A stretch of 64,000 bases of DNA from Siniperca chuatsi (taxonomy: Eukaryota; Chordata; Actinopteri; Centrarchiformes; Sinipercidae): the NCBI RefSeq assembly GCF_020085105.1, contig NC_058053.1, positions 2,853,388 through 2,917,387 of the forward strand. The letters are read 5' to 3'. A program made the position numbers and the translations under genes. Each line of letters opens with the position of its first letter. The first letter of the stretch is position 1. Shown one piece after another: positions 22,601 through 32,281 of the stretch. The notes beneath the pieces are model-generated. The model was not told where the DNA came from. It saw only the letters and a list, made by a program, of their open reading frames with translations, and searched no databases.

Positions 22601-25600
22601 TGTGAATTTTACCCCCGTTACCTGAGAAGCTGGAGAAGAGCCTTGAGAAAGGTGAGAACCTGTGACGGTGCAGCCACTGCTGAGTGTCCTGCAGCGAGGA
22701 TGATGGCAGAAGGTGCTACATGTCAAAAAGAAGAAGAGCCCTTGAAATGAGTATAGCAGCACAGCATCCACTGTCTCCAAATAATGGCCTAAAAGGAATA
22801 AGAGAGCAACATTAACACTTTCGCGCTGCACTGTTCTCCGTTACTTACATCAGAGCAGCCGGGCATGAGCAGCTCCCCTTGCTGGTTTGGAGAACAGTTG
22901 CTACAGAAATGTGCACATGAAGAAGAAAGAACAGATTGGGGAGACTGGATGAGCATTTTGTTCATACTGCTCTGAAACACATCTGTCTGTCCGTTTACTG
23001 ATAAAAAACAAAGGGTCTGTTTTTAATTCTGTTTATAAAGCACAGGTTGTGAAAGTTCATGCTTCTGCACAGCATTGAGTAATCCTGGTAAGCACCCATA
23101 GAGGGAGCTGTTACCACTGTTAGTATTCCACCACTGGTGCTGTGGTCAACCCCAGGCTTTCACTGCCTTTTGATCTCTGAAACTGCCATCAAAGCTACTG
23201 AAACGCAGTCAAACCAAATAATACATTTTTACATTGTAGTCTTTAGCGATCACGTTAACAATCAATGCAACTTTTAGTCCACCTTGACATTAATCTACAG
23301 ATTTCCTACAGAGCTTTACTAAACAAAGTGAATAAGGCTGGTGCAAACCAAAATGGTGACATTCGGCGGAAATGCTGACTCACCCATCTGTGAAACTACA
23401 GGATGTTGGTGAGCTGTGGTAAACTGGTGACGGAGTGCTGCTGCTGCTGTGGCTGGTGAGATTTAGGGCATCAGGCCAAGGGGAACACTTGAGGGGGAGG
23501 GGGAAGAGAAGGAGGAAGGTGTTTTCTAAATATTAAAAATATTCTATTAAAGCTGCAATAATCAGTATTTTTATACCAACAATGGATCAAATGTCTATGT
23601 GTAATTTAATGGGTATTACTTGTAATAAGGAACCTACAAAGAATTATCGCCCAACTCAGCCTTTTAGCCTCCTTTAGCCCATTGTTTTGGTTTTTTCTTC
23701 TCATCAACCTCTGCAGCAGTAAACCCACTGTAGACTAACCTGCCCAGCACCAAACAACATGGTAACGGTAAATGGACTGTACGTATCTATAACGCCTTTC
23801 TAGTCTTTTCTGACTACTCAAAGCGCTTCAACTACATATCACATTCACCCCATTCACACACATTCATACACTGATGGCATACTAAGTGCTCATCAGTCCA
23901 AGGTAACTAATCACACACACTCACACACACTGTGGCAATTTGGGGTTCAGTGTCTTGCCCAAGGACACGTGGGCTGGGGGAAGCTGGAACGAACCGCCGA
24001 CCTTCCGATTGGTGGACGACGCGCTCTACCACTAAGCCACGTGCAGTCAAAGTTAGCAACTAGCTGATGAGCAGCTAAAATACTCAGGAGTTGGTGGAGA
24101 CCAAAACAGAGAAACACGACTCCAAATGAATGCTAATGTTGCTCTGAGTCTGCTCGATGTGTAAACAGGCACAGTTTGCCATAACATTGTCATCTACAAG
24201 GTAATATACAGATGTCAGTGTTGTGTTCTTAGCTTGTTATCCTGCCCCCAAGTGGCCAATATATGATAAAAATGCAGCTTTAAAATCTTTGACTTGAAGT
24301 ATTGCGCAAAAAACTTTCAGTAAGTTTAGTTTTTTCTTTTTTTAATCTTTATTTTTAGCCCAGGAGGAAACGCTATCTAGCTTTTTGCACTTAATTTCAC
24401 CAACCAAGCGTACATAAAGTAGTTAGCTCCACCTCAACCAGTTACAATATTAAATTGCTGCTTATATGTTAATGCATCAATAATAATAATACAATAATAT
24501 TTAGGCCTATAATAATATAACACAGATTTTGCTGATAATACTTTTACTGAAGTCAAGTTTTAAAACCAGGACTTCAATTTGAATGCAGTATTTTTACATC
24601 GTGGTATTAGCACTTTCACTTAAGTAAAGGATCTAAGTACTTCCTCCAGCACTGGCTTTCAGTGACTTTTTGAGAACATACAGTGTATGTTTGTTTTTCA
24701 TGCAGATGAATGACAAACCAGATTAACAAGACACTAAAGTGACCACCATGAGTCCCAATCATTGACAGAGCTCAGCACCAAAGCAAGCACACTTAAAAAA
24801 AGACTCAAAACGAGCAAAGCAACATATTAACATACAGTGATGTAGTGCTGGGTTAAAATGTACTGTGGGCATGGAAGCAAAGCGAGAGGAGGAAAATATT
24901 CTGACTGGCAGGGGAAGCACATGAAAATATAACATAATAGTTGTATGGCTTCAGTGCTGATGAGATTAGATAAGTATCCAGATAACAATAGGACTTACCA
25001 CCGTGGGATCAATGAAGTTACAGCGTTACAACGCTACTGACAAAGTGAAAGCAAACAAAGGGTCCTCTCAGATCTGCTCTGTTATGTAATGTGGCCAGAG
25101 AAAGAGAACAGTGTGCCTCACCTCTTTTAGCACAGTGGTCTCATGGGATGGTTGATACTTTTCTCTGTCTTGAAGGGCCTTTTTATCAATCTTTTCCCTG
25201 TCTGTCTTCAGTTTGCGATCAGCTCCTTTAGGCTTCCAGAAAGAAATTTGACATTAGAAGTAAAATATATAAACCTGTCGAAAGATAAATGAAGTTGTAT
25301 TTCTGATGGACCATATAACCCAATGGTTATGAGATTACAGCATAACTTTATAAAACACAACAGCAGAAAACACGTAGGGAAGAAAGTTTCATACCTTGAA
25401 GACTTTGACCTGGCAGCTGGAAGAATGGACATGCTCCATGTATTCCCCGTGTTCATTGGTGGTGAAAGTGTCCACCTGGATACGAAAAGGCACTCCTTTC
25501 TCCCCACCATGCTTCCTGGGGGTGAACTCAGTGCTGATGCAGTTGACCTGAGAAGACATGACAAAAAAGGTTTGATAACTGCAAGTTTGCCATATATGTA

Positions 25601-28600
25601 TTAACAACTTCCCCAGACATTTCACTAGAATCTATCTGTACCTGGATGAAAACAGAAGCGTTCTTGACAGGATCCCAGAGGAACTCAATGGTGTTGAGGT
25701 GCAGAGGGTGTGAACGGGGCTCCAGAATCCCCACTGACAACGGGATATCTGCAAACAATGAGTCACTCAGTTTACATTTGCTATAAAGCCCCTAAAAACA
25801 TATTTTGGTTGGTCCACCACTTTGGTCCAGACTGAAATATCTCAAAACTATTGGATGAATTGCCATGAGGTGGACCATCAGCACGCTGATGTTAGCATTT
25901 AACTACAGCCTCATAGAGCCGCTAGCATGGCTGTAGTCTTGTTGAGTGATGTTTTTTTCCCCCCAAAGCTTTAACTTTGATTGCTACTTACTCAGTAATG
26001 AATATTTAATGTTATAGAGAAATACCAGGAACGTTACCTGAAAACAAGTATGGAGGCCAATAAATGGCCTCACTTGTGGCTCAGAACAGCATTAGTCTTG
26101 TACTTTGGTCAGCAAGCAGGTGCTACACTGGCAGAGTACGCAGATAAATGCCTTGCTCAACGGCCTTTTGATGCTAACTATTTTTTAATATACATCATCA
26201 AAACTGGGGATATCAGTGATCTTTGATCTTTGTCATATCAGTGAGCTTTGATGTATCAGGTCATATGTTCTCACCTATATCCAGGATTCGGTCTCCAGGT
26301 CTGTTCCACCTCCATCCCTCCAGCTGCTGGTGCTCCATATACTGCAGTCGACGGTCATGAAACACCACGCGCACATTGCTCTGTAAACAGGCAGGATCAG
26401 GCGTTTAGGCCGGAGTACAGCTACAGCTTGAGCAGGGCAGCTCGCACATAGCCGAACAGCCGGACTGTTGGGCAAAGTGCGAAAAGGCTCCCCTCATTTA
26501 TTCATTAAAACATACTGAGGTAGTTTCATTAGGCAAGGGTACGGACGTGGAAATTCACTATGAATTCCATCTCAATTCCTGCCTGTCATACAGTAGTCAT
26601 ACAAAAGATCTCCATATATCCATGAGGAAAATGACCCACTGCCAATGAGCTACATGTGATAACTGAGATGCAGCACCAACAGCGACTTTCCAGCTAAAGA
26701 TCAGGGCTCCCACTTGGACAACAAATTTACAGATTCCATGAAATGGACACTTGAGTTTCCGTGAAAATTGCTTCTGGAAAACAGTGCCTCTTCAGTGGTG
26801 ACCTCATGTCGCACTAGTAGACGTAACTGAAAACTCCAGTTGATAAAATCATTACAAATGTTTCAACAATCCCAGCTATCTACCTTTATCCAAACAAACT
26901 TTCTCCATACTACCATTGACCTGTTTCAACAGGAAATACAGCCCATTAAGGAGATACTGATTCCATTTCATGGGACCTTTAAGGACTTTCAAAGTCTTGT
27001 TTGGTGATATTCAAGCATACACAATTTGGGTGGTGTGACACCTTATGATCTTGTCAAGTTGAAGAAAAATGTTCAAACCAAAAAGTACTTTTGGTTCCAT
27101 CCATTCATTTTTTAAAGTTCATAAACTTCAGACAATTTTCAAGGCATGTGGGAACCCTGAACATAGTCCATGTCTTAAATCTGTCAAGTGCATCTATTAG
27201 CTGTTGTTACTAGCTTCTTGATTCACTTTGTGTTGGCTGACAATTAATCGTGTCACCATTTAAAAATAAATAAATAAATAATAATAATAATATTGTCCCT
27301 GCTCATAGGTCAGGATTTCATTAAAGGGGTACTCCACCGATTTTACACATGAAGTTCAGTTTACCCGTCACCCGTAGTACTACTCAGCCTGAGGCTCCGG
27401 AGGAGCTTTCTTAAGTCAAAAAAATACCCCTGATGATGTCACCAGGGGTATCTTGGATTGGGCTTGAGACCTATGATTGTTAACAGAAAGCCTGCCTTAC
27501 AAACTGGGGATGTGGGGTAGTGGGCATTTAGGGGGCAGTGAGGGTATAATAAAGGATACTATCCAGTTGCATTATGGGAAATGTATTTTTGGAGAGTGTC
27601 CCCTTCGAGGAACTAAAAGTCAGGATCTCTCGGCCTCTGCTGCTTTGATTTTGACTATTCTTTTTTTAATCTGTCTCTTGTGAGTCCCCTGACTTCATGG
27701 AAGCGCAATACTGAATCGCTGGAGTACCTCTTTTACAGCAATCTTTTTAAATCCTGCCACGGCATCAAATGAATCAACAAATTAACAACCTTTAAAAACA
27801 TGTACCATTGGGATATTTATGGAGGGAGGCTCATGCATGACTGAGCACCAGAACTCAAAAAGCCCTGGACCCAGCACGTCATGTGTTTGCATAGATGCCA
27901 CCTGTCCCATTCTTGTGTTTCTAGGATGCTACTGCTAACATTACAGTCTCAAGCAATGGCAGCCTGACGACAGAGACATGTCAAGTGGACGCACTCACAC
28001 AGAAATGAAATAAAATGACCTCTCCTTACTCTTAAGTGAGTGTATTGACGAACGTCTTTGCAATAAATGGAGTCACTTTCGACTTTCATCTGAAACTTAG
28101 TCAGTCGGTAACACTTTTGCGTGTCACAACAACCTGTGTGCTGAAAATGAAAGTGGCATGACAGAAATGATGGACTGCTACTGGGTTTTATTCAAAAATA
28201 TACCACTTTTTAAAACAATTTAAATTAAACAAACGTCCAGAACAAGTATAAAGATGCCCAAGTCCTTATGAAAAAAAAAATGCAGACAAAAGCGGATTGG
28301 CATGTTCAGATGAATCATGGAGAGTGTGTGTTTGGTAAAAATGTGAAGGTAAGATGAGTTGTGTGTTTATAAGGGGTTAATGTGAAATCTAGGAAAGAGG
28401 AAAGGTAAGTTTGGGTGATAGTACCAAGCTCTCCAAGGTCGACACACCCCACCCATGAAGTGAAGTTGAGGGACCTGTGACAAACCAGGAAATGGATACA
28501 TTAAAGCAGATAAGAGAAGAAAGAGGAAGAGGTCACGTGAAAGTTAAAAACAGACAAACACAATACCTTACACCTACCTTTACATATTTGCTGCTTATAT

Positions 28601-31211
28601 CTGTATACTCCACTAGTTTTCTGTTAAGCATACGGATTTCGTAGGACTGACCTACATTTTAAAACATTAAAAAAAAACCTGATTAAAATTGAAAAATGGG
28701 AAATCAGTCAATCAGAAAAGAGAGGTGGAGATAGAAATTGAATCAAATTAGAAACCTTTTAAGCCAGATATCAAGGCCAGACACTAGAAAACTTTTACAT
28801 ATCTCCATACTGATCAAATATGATACCTTAAGTTTAATATCACAAGAAGATCATTAAAATAGCCAGTGAGGGACACTATTGGACTAACTATCAGTGCTTT
28901 GCAGTATAGTAATAGAACTAAGCTAAGGACCCTGATGGCAATTAACTTCTTATGTGTAATTGTTGCATGTTACAGCAAGCTCACTTTCATTGTGTTTTTA
29001 CTCCAACCAAATTACTGTACAGCAGATAAGCAGGGCAAACTTGTAGATGAATAAAAGGTAAATAAAGCACAAATAAAAAATGTTCAACAAGAGACAGAAA
29101 CAATTAGAAGGTTTCAGTGGCAGAGAGCGATGTGAAGTAGAAGAGAGAAGAGACAAAAAGATGAAAGGAGGGAGAATTAGATTAGAAGATCAAAGTCAGA
29201 CAAATGAACACAGATGCAGGAGCTCATGTTGCACTGATAAATCAGTAATATGATTTTATCATCATAATGCCACTTTGAAATTTCCAGATTTCAAAATTTA
29301 AAAACTTGATTCACAAATTCAAATCAGTCAACTAAAACTTTAAGTCAGGTTAAAGAAAACTGGTTTCTTTATATTGGATTAGTTCAGTTCAAACACCACT
29401 GCACTGCGAGGACAATTAATCATGCCTACATGGAATCTATCAGACCTCTGTCCTATCAGGTTATGGCCTGTCAGTCACATGATCCAAGACAGAAAAGTTC
29501 AGATGGGTGACCGGCAACCAGGGACAAAAAAAGTTTTTGAATTTGCATCATTTGGAACAACCTTCAAAGAGGGGAATTCAAAGCACATAAATCCAAATAG
29601 ATGGTTTTTAAAGGAAAATGTTTGAATGCTATACATTTTAATTTCAATATTAAGTATTCAGTAGTGGTTAAATTTAGATCTACAACGATTAGTTGATTAA
29701 TCGATCAACAGAAAAGTCAGTCGGCAACTATTTTGATAATCAATTAATTTTTTTAAGCAAAAATGGCAAACATTCTCTGGTTCCAGCTTCTCAAATGTGC
29801 CGATTTGCTGTTTTTCTTTGTCGTATATGACAGTAAACTGAATATATTAAAGTTTAGACTGTTTATCAGACAAAACAAGCAAATTGAAGACATTACAGTG
29901 GCCTAGGAGAAATTGGGAATGCCATTTTACATTTCATTAACTAAAAGATGAATCGAGAAAGTAATCGGTAGAGTAATCGAGAATGAAAATAATTAGTTTA
30001 ATAATAGTTGCAGCCCTAGTCAAATTTCACAATTAGGTATACAGTTGCTTTTAGAGATCGTAATTATTATGGCCTTTCTTTGTTTCCAGAGAGCCAGACA
30101 ATTTAGACTTGATGTTCGGAAACATAACACACACAGCTGCGACTGTAAGAGCATTAGCAAAGGTAACTGAAATCGATCTCACTGATTATTCAGAATAAAG
30201 CTGATCTGCCAATCAAACTGTCTTTTGGATTTGTTATCTTGATGACTCTGCACACAAATCTATCCCACCTGCTTTTTGGCTTTGAGAGACAGGTGTGTAT
30301 ATTAGTTGCAGGGTCCCAAACTGCAGGGGTGTAAATTGAAATGAATTCAAGTGAACACTGTAAGATTTAGCCTCACCTTGAGTTCCTATGCACTTGAATT
30401 CCAGCATCAGCGTTAATCTAACCCTGCCGCTGCTGGGATTACATGTGACAAAATGAGCTCCAGTCCATTTAGTCAATGCGGACATTCAACTAGCAGGACA
30501 GATAGCTACCTTGGTTGAGATAAGTGAGACTCTCCTCCTGCTGTTTCACAGCCGGCGAGGTGGCTGCACACAGAATGTACTGGAATGGGGTCCTCTTGGC
30601 ACCATTTTCAGCCATAAGCCTCGCTTCTTCATTTTTCAAGAAAGGTGCCAAGGCCTCTCTGAAAGAGACCAGAAGGAAAGAAGAGGGGCTGAGTATGGGG
30701 ACGATACAGGTGACTGTCCTGTTTTCTTTTTTATCTAATCATTTAATCATAGGAACAAAGGTGCAAAAGGTTGATGTTACAAAATACGTTACTCATCTAG
30801 CTCAATTCAGGCAGTGTGCATTAGTTTTAAAAGGCAAAAAAAAAAAGTCTGTGATTTGTAGTCTGAATGTGGATTTTTAATGCAATGCTTCTTTAAAACG
30901 AACCATTGAAATGCATTTTAAAATTTGAATTTCACATTGCAGTTTATATATGTGGATAATAAAATACTTAAATGTGCTCCTGGAGGCACAACTACTGCAA
31001 TTCCATATAAGCACTACTTCTCTCCATATATTCTTTTGCAAGTAATCATCACAGCTTTGCACTGTATATGTACAACCTGTTGTACATATAACCTTTCCCA
31101 GATGCACGCGTCTGAAATCCTCAAGTTTCTGAAGCTATGGTCTGTGCTTTACCTAATGTAACTAGCAGAGTGCTGGTGGTAGGACTCAGGCTGGGAATGG
31201 CAGAACAGCAT
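19661..31211 (-). CDS. tfcp2l1: Transcription factor CP2-like 1 (TFCP2L1/LBP-9/CRTR-1), 15 coding exons
   Basis: Fifteen exons with matching splice phases join into 471 codons plus stop (human TFCP2L1 is 479 aa). The N-terminus [14 protein letters not shown] is diagnostic of TFCP2L1 and differs from TFCP2 and UBP1. Exons 2-7 (about residues 20-253) form the grainyhead/CP2 immunoglobulin-like DNA-binding domain ([51 protein letters not shown]). Exons 10-11 (about 314-366) form the SAM-like domain ([35 protein letters not shown]), and the C-terminus ([37 protein letters not shown]) is the ubiquitin-fold-like oligomerisation region. In mammals the protein is a nuclear DNA-binding factor supporting naive pluripotency and kidney/epithelial programmes. 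clasp1 follows in the same orientation, as in human. The protein ends at YHVVLK without the extra residues found in human. Identification is strong; tissue role in fish is inferred. Confidence 0.95.
19820..19871 (-). CDS. tfcp2l1: tfcp2l1 exon 14
   Basis: It encodes [17 protein letters not shown]. Acceptor TTTCAG, donor GTAATT. Confidence 0.93.
20547..20689 (-). CDS. tfcp2l1: tfcp2l1 exon 13
   Basis: It encodes [48 protein letters not shown]. Acceptor CCTGCAG; the donor is GTATCCTTA, unlike all other donors in the gene and close to the U12-type consensus. Confidence 0.95.
20757..20931 (+). mobile_element. Half copy of a fold-back MITE
   Basis: It matches the right half of the element at 47904-48327, ending in GTACCTAATAAAGTGGCCAC with the same terminal inverted repeat. 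The left half is missing. It lies in the intron between tfcp2l1 exons 12 and 13. Confidence 0.7.
20938..21002 (+). repeat. SINE 3' tail fragment
   Basis: Ends in TCGCTATAGAAGTACAGTCC ATTTACCAT, the same tail as the SINE at 23767-24046 and the fragment at 43960-44024. Confidence 0.55.
21032..21114 (-). CDS. tfcp2l1: tfcp2l1 exon 12
   Basis: It encodes (R)[35 protein letters not shown] is the conserved strand; the glutamine/proline spacer is shorter than in human, which accounts for most of the length difference. Confidence 0.9.
22371..22461 (-). CDS. tfcp2l1: tfcp2l1 exon 11 (SAM domain)
   Basis: It encodes [20 protein letters not shown] then [10 protein letters not shown]. Acceptor TTGCAG, donor GTGAGA; phase 1 in, phase 2 out. 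Confidence 0.95.
22622..22715 (-). CDS. tfcp2l1: tfcp2l1 exon 10 (SAM domain start)
   Basis: It encodes [20 protein letters not shown] then [11 protein letters not shown]. The acceptor at 22716-22717 is favoured because HLLPS is conserved in TFCP2L1. A second frame-compatible acceptor 27 nt inside (exon from 22688) could give a shorter form. Confidence 0.82.
22849..22900 (-). CDS. tfcp2l1: tfcp2l1 exon 9 (linker)
   Basis: It encodes [17 protein letters not shown]. The 52-nt exon has acceptor TTCTGTAG and donor GTAAGT and bridges the phases of exons 8 and 10. Related linker residues (SPNHQ-type) occur in family members. Confidence 0.75.
23384..23487 (-). CDS. tfcp2l1: tfcp2l1 exon 8 (linker)
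   Basis: It encodes [41 protein letters not shown] is conserved in the family; the Ser/Thr/Pro-rich rest is a flexible linker. Acceptor CTCAAG, donor GTGAGT. Confidence 0.88.
23547..24283. mobile_element. MITE with TTAAAGCTGCA ends, interrupted by a SINE
   Basis: It starts TTAAAGCTGCA (23547-23557) and ends TGCAGCTTTAA (24273-24283), a perfect inverted pair. Its interior matches 37591-38109 (GTTGGTGGAGACCAAAACAG, GACTCCAAATGA, GCACCAAA). A SINE splits it. Located in the intron between tfcp2l1 exons 7 and 8. Confidence 0.7.
23767..24046 (-). mobile_element. tRNA-derived SINE
   Basis: On the minus strand the head reads GTGGCTTAGTGGTAGAGCGC (A-box-like) followed by GGCGGTTCGTTCCAGC (B-box-like), the internal Pol III promoter of a tRNA-derived SINE. 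The tail ends in GTACAGTCCATTTACCG. It is inserted in the MITE at 23547-24283 and so is the younger element. Confidence 0.75.
25122..25232 (-). CDS. tfcp2l1: tfcp2l1 exon 7
   Basis: It encodes [20 protein letters not shown] and [17 protein letters not shown], the basic segment closing the CP2 domain. Phase 0 at both ends, donor GTGAGG. Confidence 0.95.
25395..25547 (-). CDS. tfcp2l1: tfcp2l1 exon 6
   Basis: It encodes 51 residues: [51 protein letters not shown]. Phase 0 at both ends, acceptor TTCTCAG, donor GTATGA. Confidence 0.96.
25642..25748 (-). CDS. tfcp2l1: tfcp2l1 exon 5
   Basis: It encodes (D)[35 protein letters not shown]. Acceptor TTTGCAG, donor GTACAG. Confidence 0.95.
25803..25945. 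repeat. Internally deleted relative of the 4100-4650 repeat
   Basis: It keeps the start (GGTCCACCACTTTGGTCCAG) and the end (GCTGATGTTAGCATTTAACT, CTAGCATGGCTGTAGTC) but lacks the roughly 400-bp middle. Lies between tfcp2l1 exons 5 and 4. Confidence 0.6.
26275..26380 (-). CDS. tfcp2l1: tfcp2l1 exon 4 (CP2 DNA-binding core)
   Basis: It encodes [19 protein letters not shown] and [15 protein letters not shown], the most conserved part of the CP2 DNA-binding domain. Acceptor TTTACAG, donor GTGAGA. Confidence 0.96.
26381..28577 (-). other. tfcp2l1 intron 3
   Basis: The 2.2-kb intron holds an A-rich simple stretch (27260-27295) and a teleost repeat (27321-27600). No further exon was seen. Confidence 0.5.
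27321..27600 (+). repeat. Teleost dispersed repeat (GGGGTACTCCACCGATTTTA-type)
   Basis: Starts with the recurrent AAAGGGGTACTCCACCGATT block and includes GTTGCATTATGGGAAATGTA. The family is recalled as common in percomorph genomes; class unknown. Confidence 0.5.
28578..28651 (-). CDS. tfcp2l1: tfcp2l1 exon 3
   Basis: It encodes (G)[18 protein letters not shown] to SKYVK. Acceptor ATGTAG, donor GTAGGT; 74 nt, starting in phase 1 and ending in phase 0. Confidence 0.92.
29668..30019. mobile_element. Non-autonomous hAT-type element
   Basis: The right end GTTGCAGCCCTAG is the reverse complement of the typical CTAGGGCTGCAAC terminus, and the left end (GATCTACAACGATTAGTTG) is its decayed partner. 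The interior has the repeated GATTAATCGAT and AATCGAGAA blocks of a widespread teleost hAT family. In tfcp2l1 intron 2. Confidence 0.65.
30510..30658 (-). CDS. tfcp2l1: tfcp2l1 exon 2
   Basis: It encodes [12 protein letters not shown] through [15 protein letters not shown] to LTYLNQ. The [11 protein letters not shown] and LTYLNQ blocks are CP2 signatures. The acceptor TTCAG is followed by two further AG dinucleotides, but only 30658 keeps frame with exon 1. The segment [11 protein letters not shown] has diverged from the usual DVLALPIFKQE. Confidence 0.92.
31153..31211 (-). CDS. tfcp2l1: tfcp2l1 exon 1 (coding part)
   Basis: ATG at 31209-31211 opens [20 protein letters not shown]; donor GTAAAG follows, phase 2 (AG|A = Arg). 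The start matches the known TFCP2L1-specific N-terminus. Confidence 0.88.
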
Positions 31212-31329
31212 ATTTTCCAGAGCGGTGTCCTCTTGTATCCCAGGACCACAGGGAAGACTTGGAGACAGACGGAGCTAGCTTTGTGCCCGCTGGTTTCCTC
31301 AGATTTCAGCTAAGAGAGGTTTGCAGCCA

Positions 31330-31400
31330 GACTTCTGCATGCTTCTTATATGGTCCCAGTGATGTCATCAGGACTCCCATTAGCATACCTTGGATGACCT
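31330..31400 (-). promoter_or_regulatory. Candidate tfcp2l1 core promoter
   Basis: About 135-190 bp above the start codon the minus strand reads CCATATAAG (TATA/CArG-like, 31344-31352) and a CRE-like TGATGACATC (31361-31370). The spacing would allow a short 5' UTR without introns. No transcript evidence is available. Confidence 0.3.
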
Positions 31401-32281
31401 TTGAGAGGCGGAGTGAGTAGGCACACCTCCCACTACCAATGTCTAGCTGGGTTGATGCATTAATAGCAGCTTCACTTGACCAGTTGTTGACACTGCCAAC
31501 AGTATGGCCCTAAAGCTAGACTTTAAACTCACTTAGGCTAATGATGTTGGAGGTACATTTTGGAAAACAAACAAGAGAACGGCCGCAGGTTTGGGGCAAC
31601 AAAGAGAAGGGCAAGTAGCCTTTAAATGAGTGGGAGTAAACATAATTATCTTCTATGTCTTTGTGTGATTACAGGTCTAACAACAGCCATGGAAGAGCAG
31701 CATGGTAGCTGTGTTATTTTGCATTCTAAAAATCCAGACAGCAGTTACGTAGTTTTACCTTTTATAGCTGCTAATATCACGCTAACAAATAACAGAAATA
31801 TTATTAGTAGTGATGGAGGGACTGCTGTGGATGCTAAATGTAATGCATTACTGGCTAAATGTCTTTACACCAGACAGTTTATTTCAACATGCTTGTTTAA
31901 TTTCAACATGTGCTAACAAACTAATTGAGGACAACAGGTTGAACACAAACCCCTGCAGCTGCTGTCCGGTCTCTTCAGAGCTCCTCAACCAGGACCAGAG
32001 ATTAGGAGCAGGTCATCTAAAAGCCCGCTCAGGTTAATGTTTATACAGAGCAGCTAAGCACACCTCAGCGCTTGGATGCATGTGCTCGTAGACGGATGGA
32101 CAACTCCTGCTGCCAGTATCCCCGTGAAGTCCCAGAGCAAGGTTCAACCTGCAAGGGGAAGAACATGGGGAAGACAGGCTTTGACTGACTCTTTAAATCT
32201 TACAGAAGATTAAACAACTTGTTAGCAATTGTGAAATCTGTGTTGAATAACCAAAAAACATCTAGATCAGTTCGTAGTCTG

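Noticed and set aside
22622..22688. Shorter form of tfcp2l1 exon 10
   Set aside because: An internal acceptor (CTGCAG) is frame-compatible, but the conserved HLLPS residues lie outside it, so the longer exon is preferred; a minor isoform remains possible.
19661..31211. UBP1 or TFCP2 as the identity of the CP2-family gene
   Set aside because: The N-terminus [14 protein letters not shown], the HLLPSSS block and the C-terminal [20 protein letters not shown] agree with TFCP2L1, and the neighbour is clasp1.
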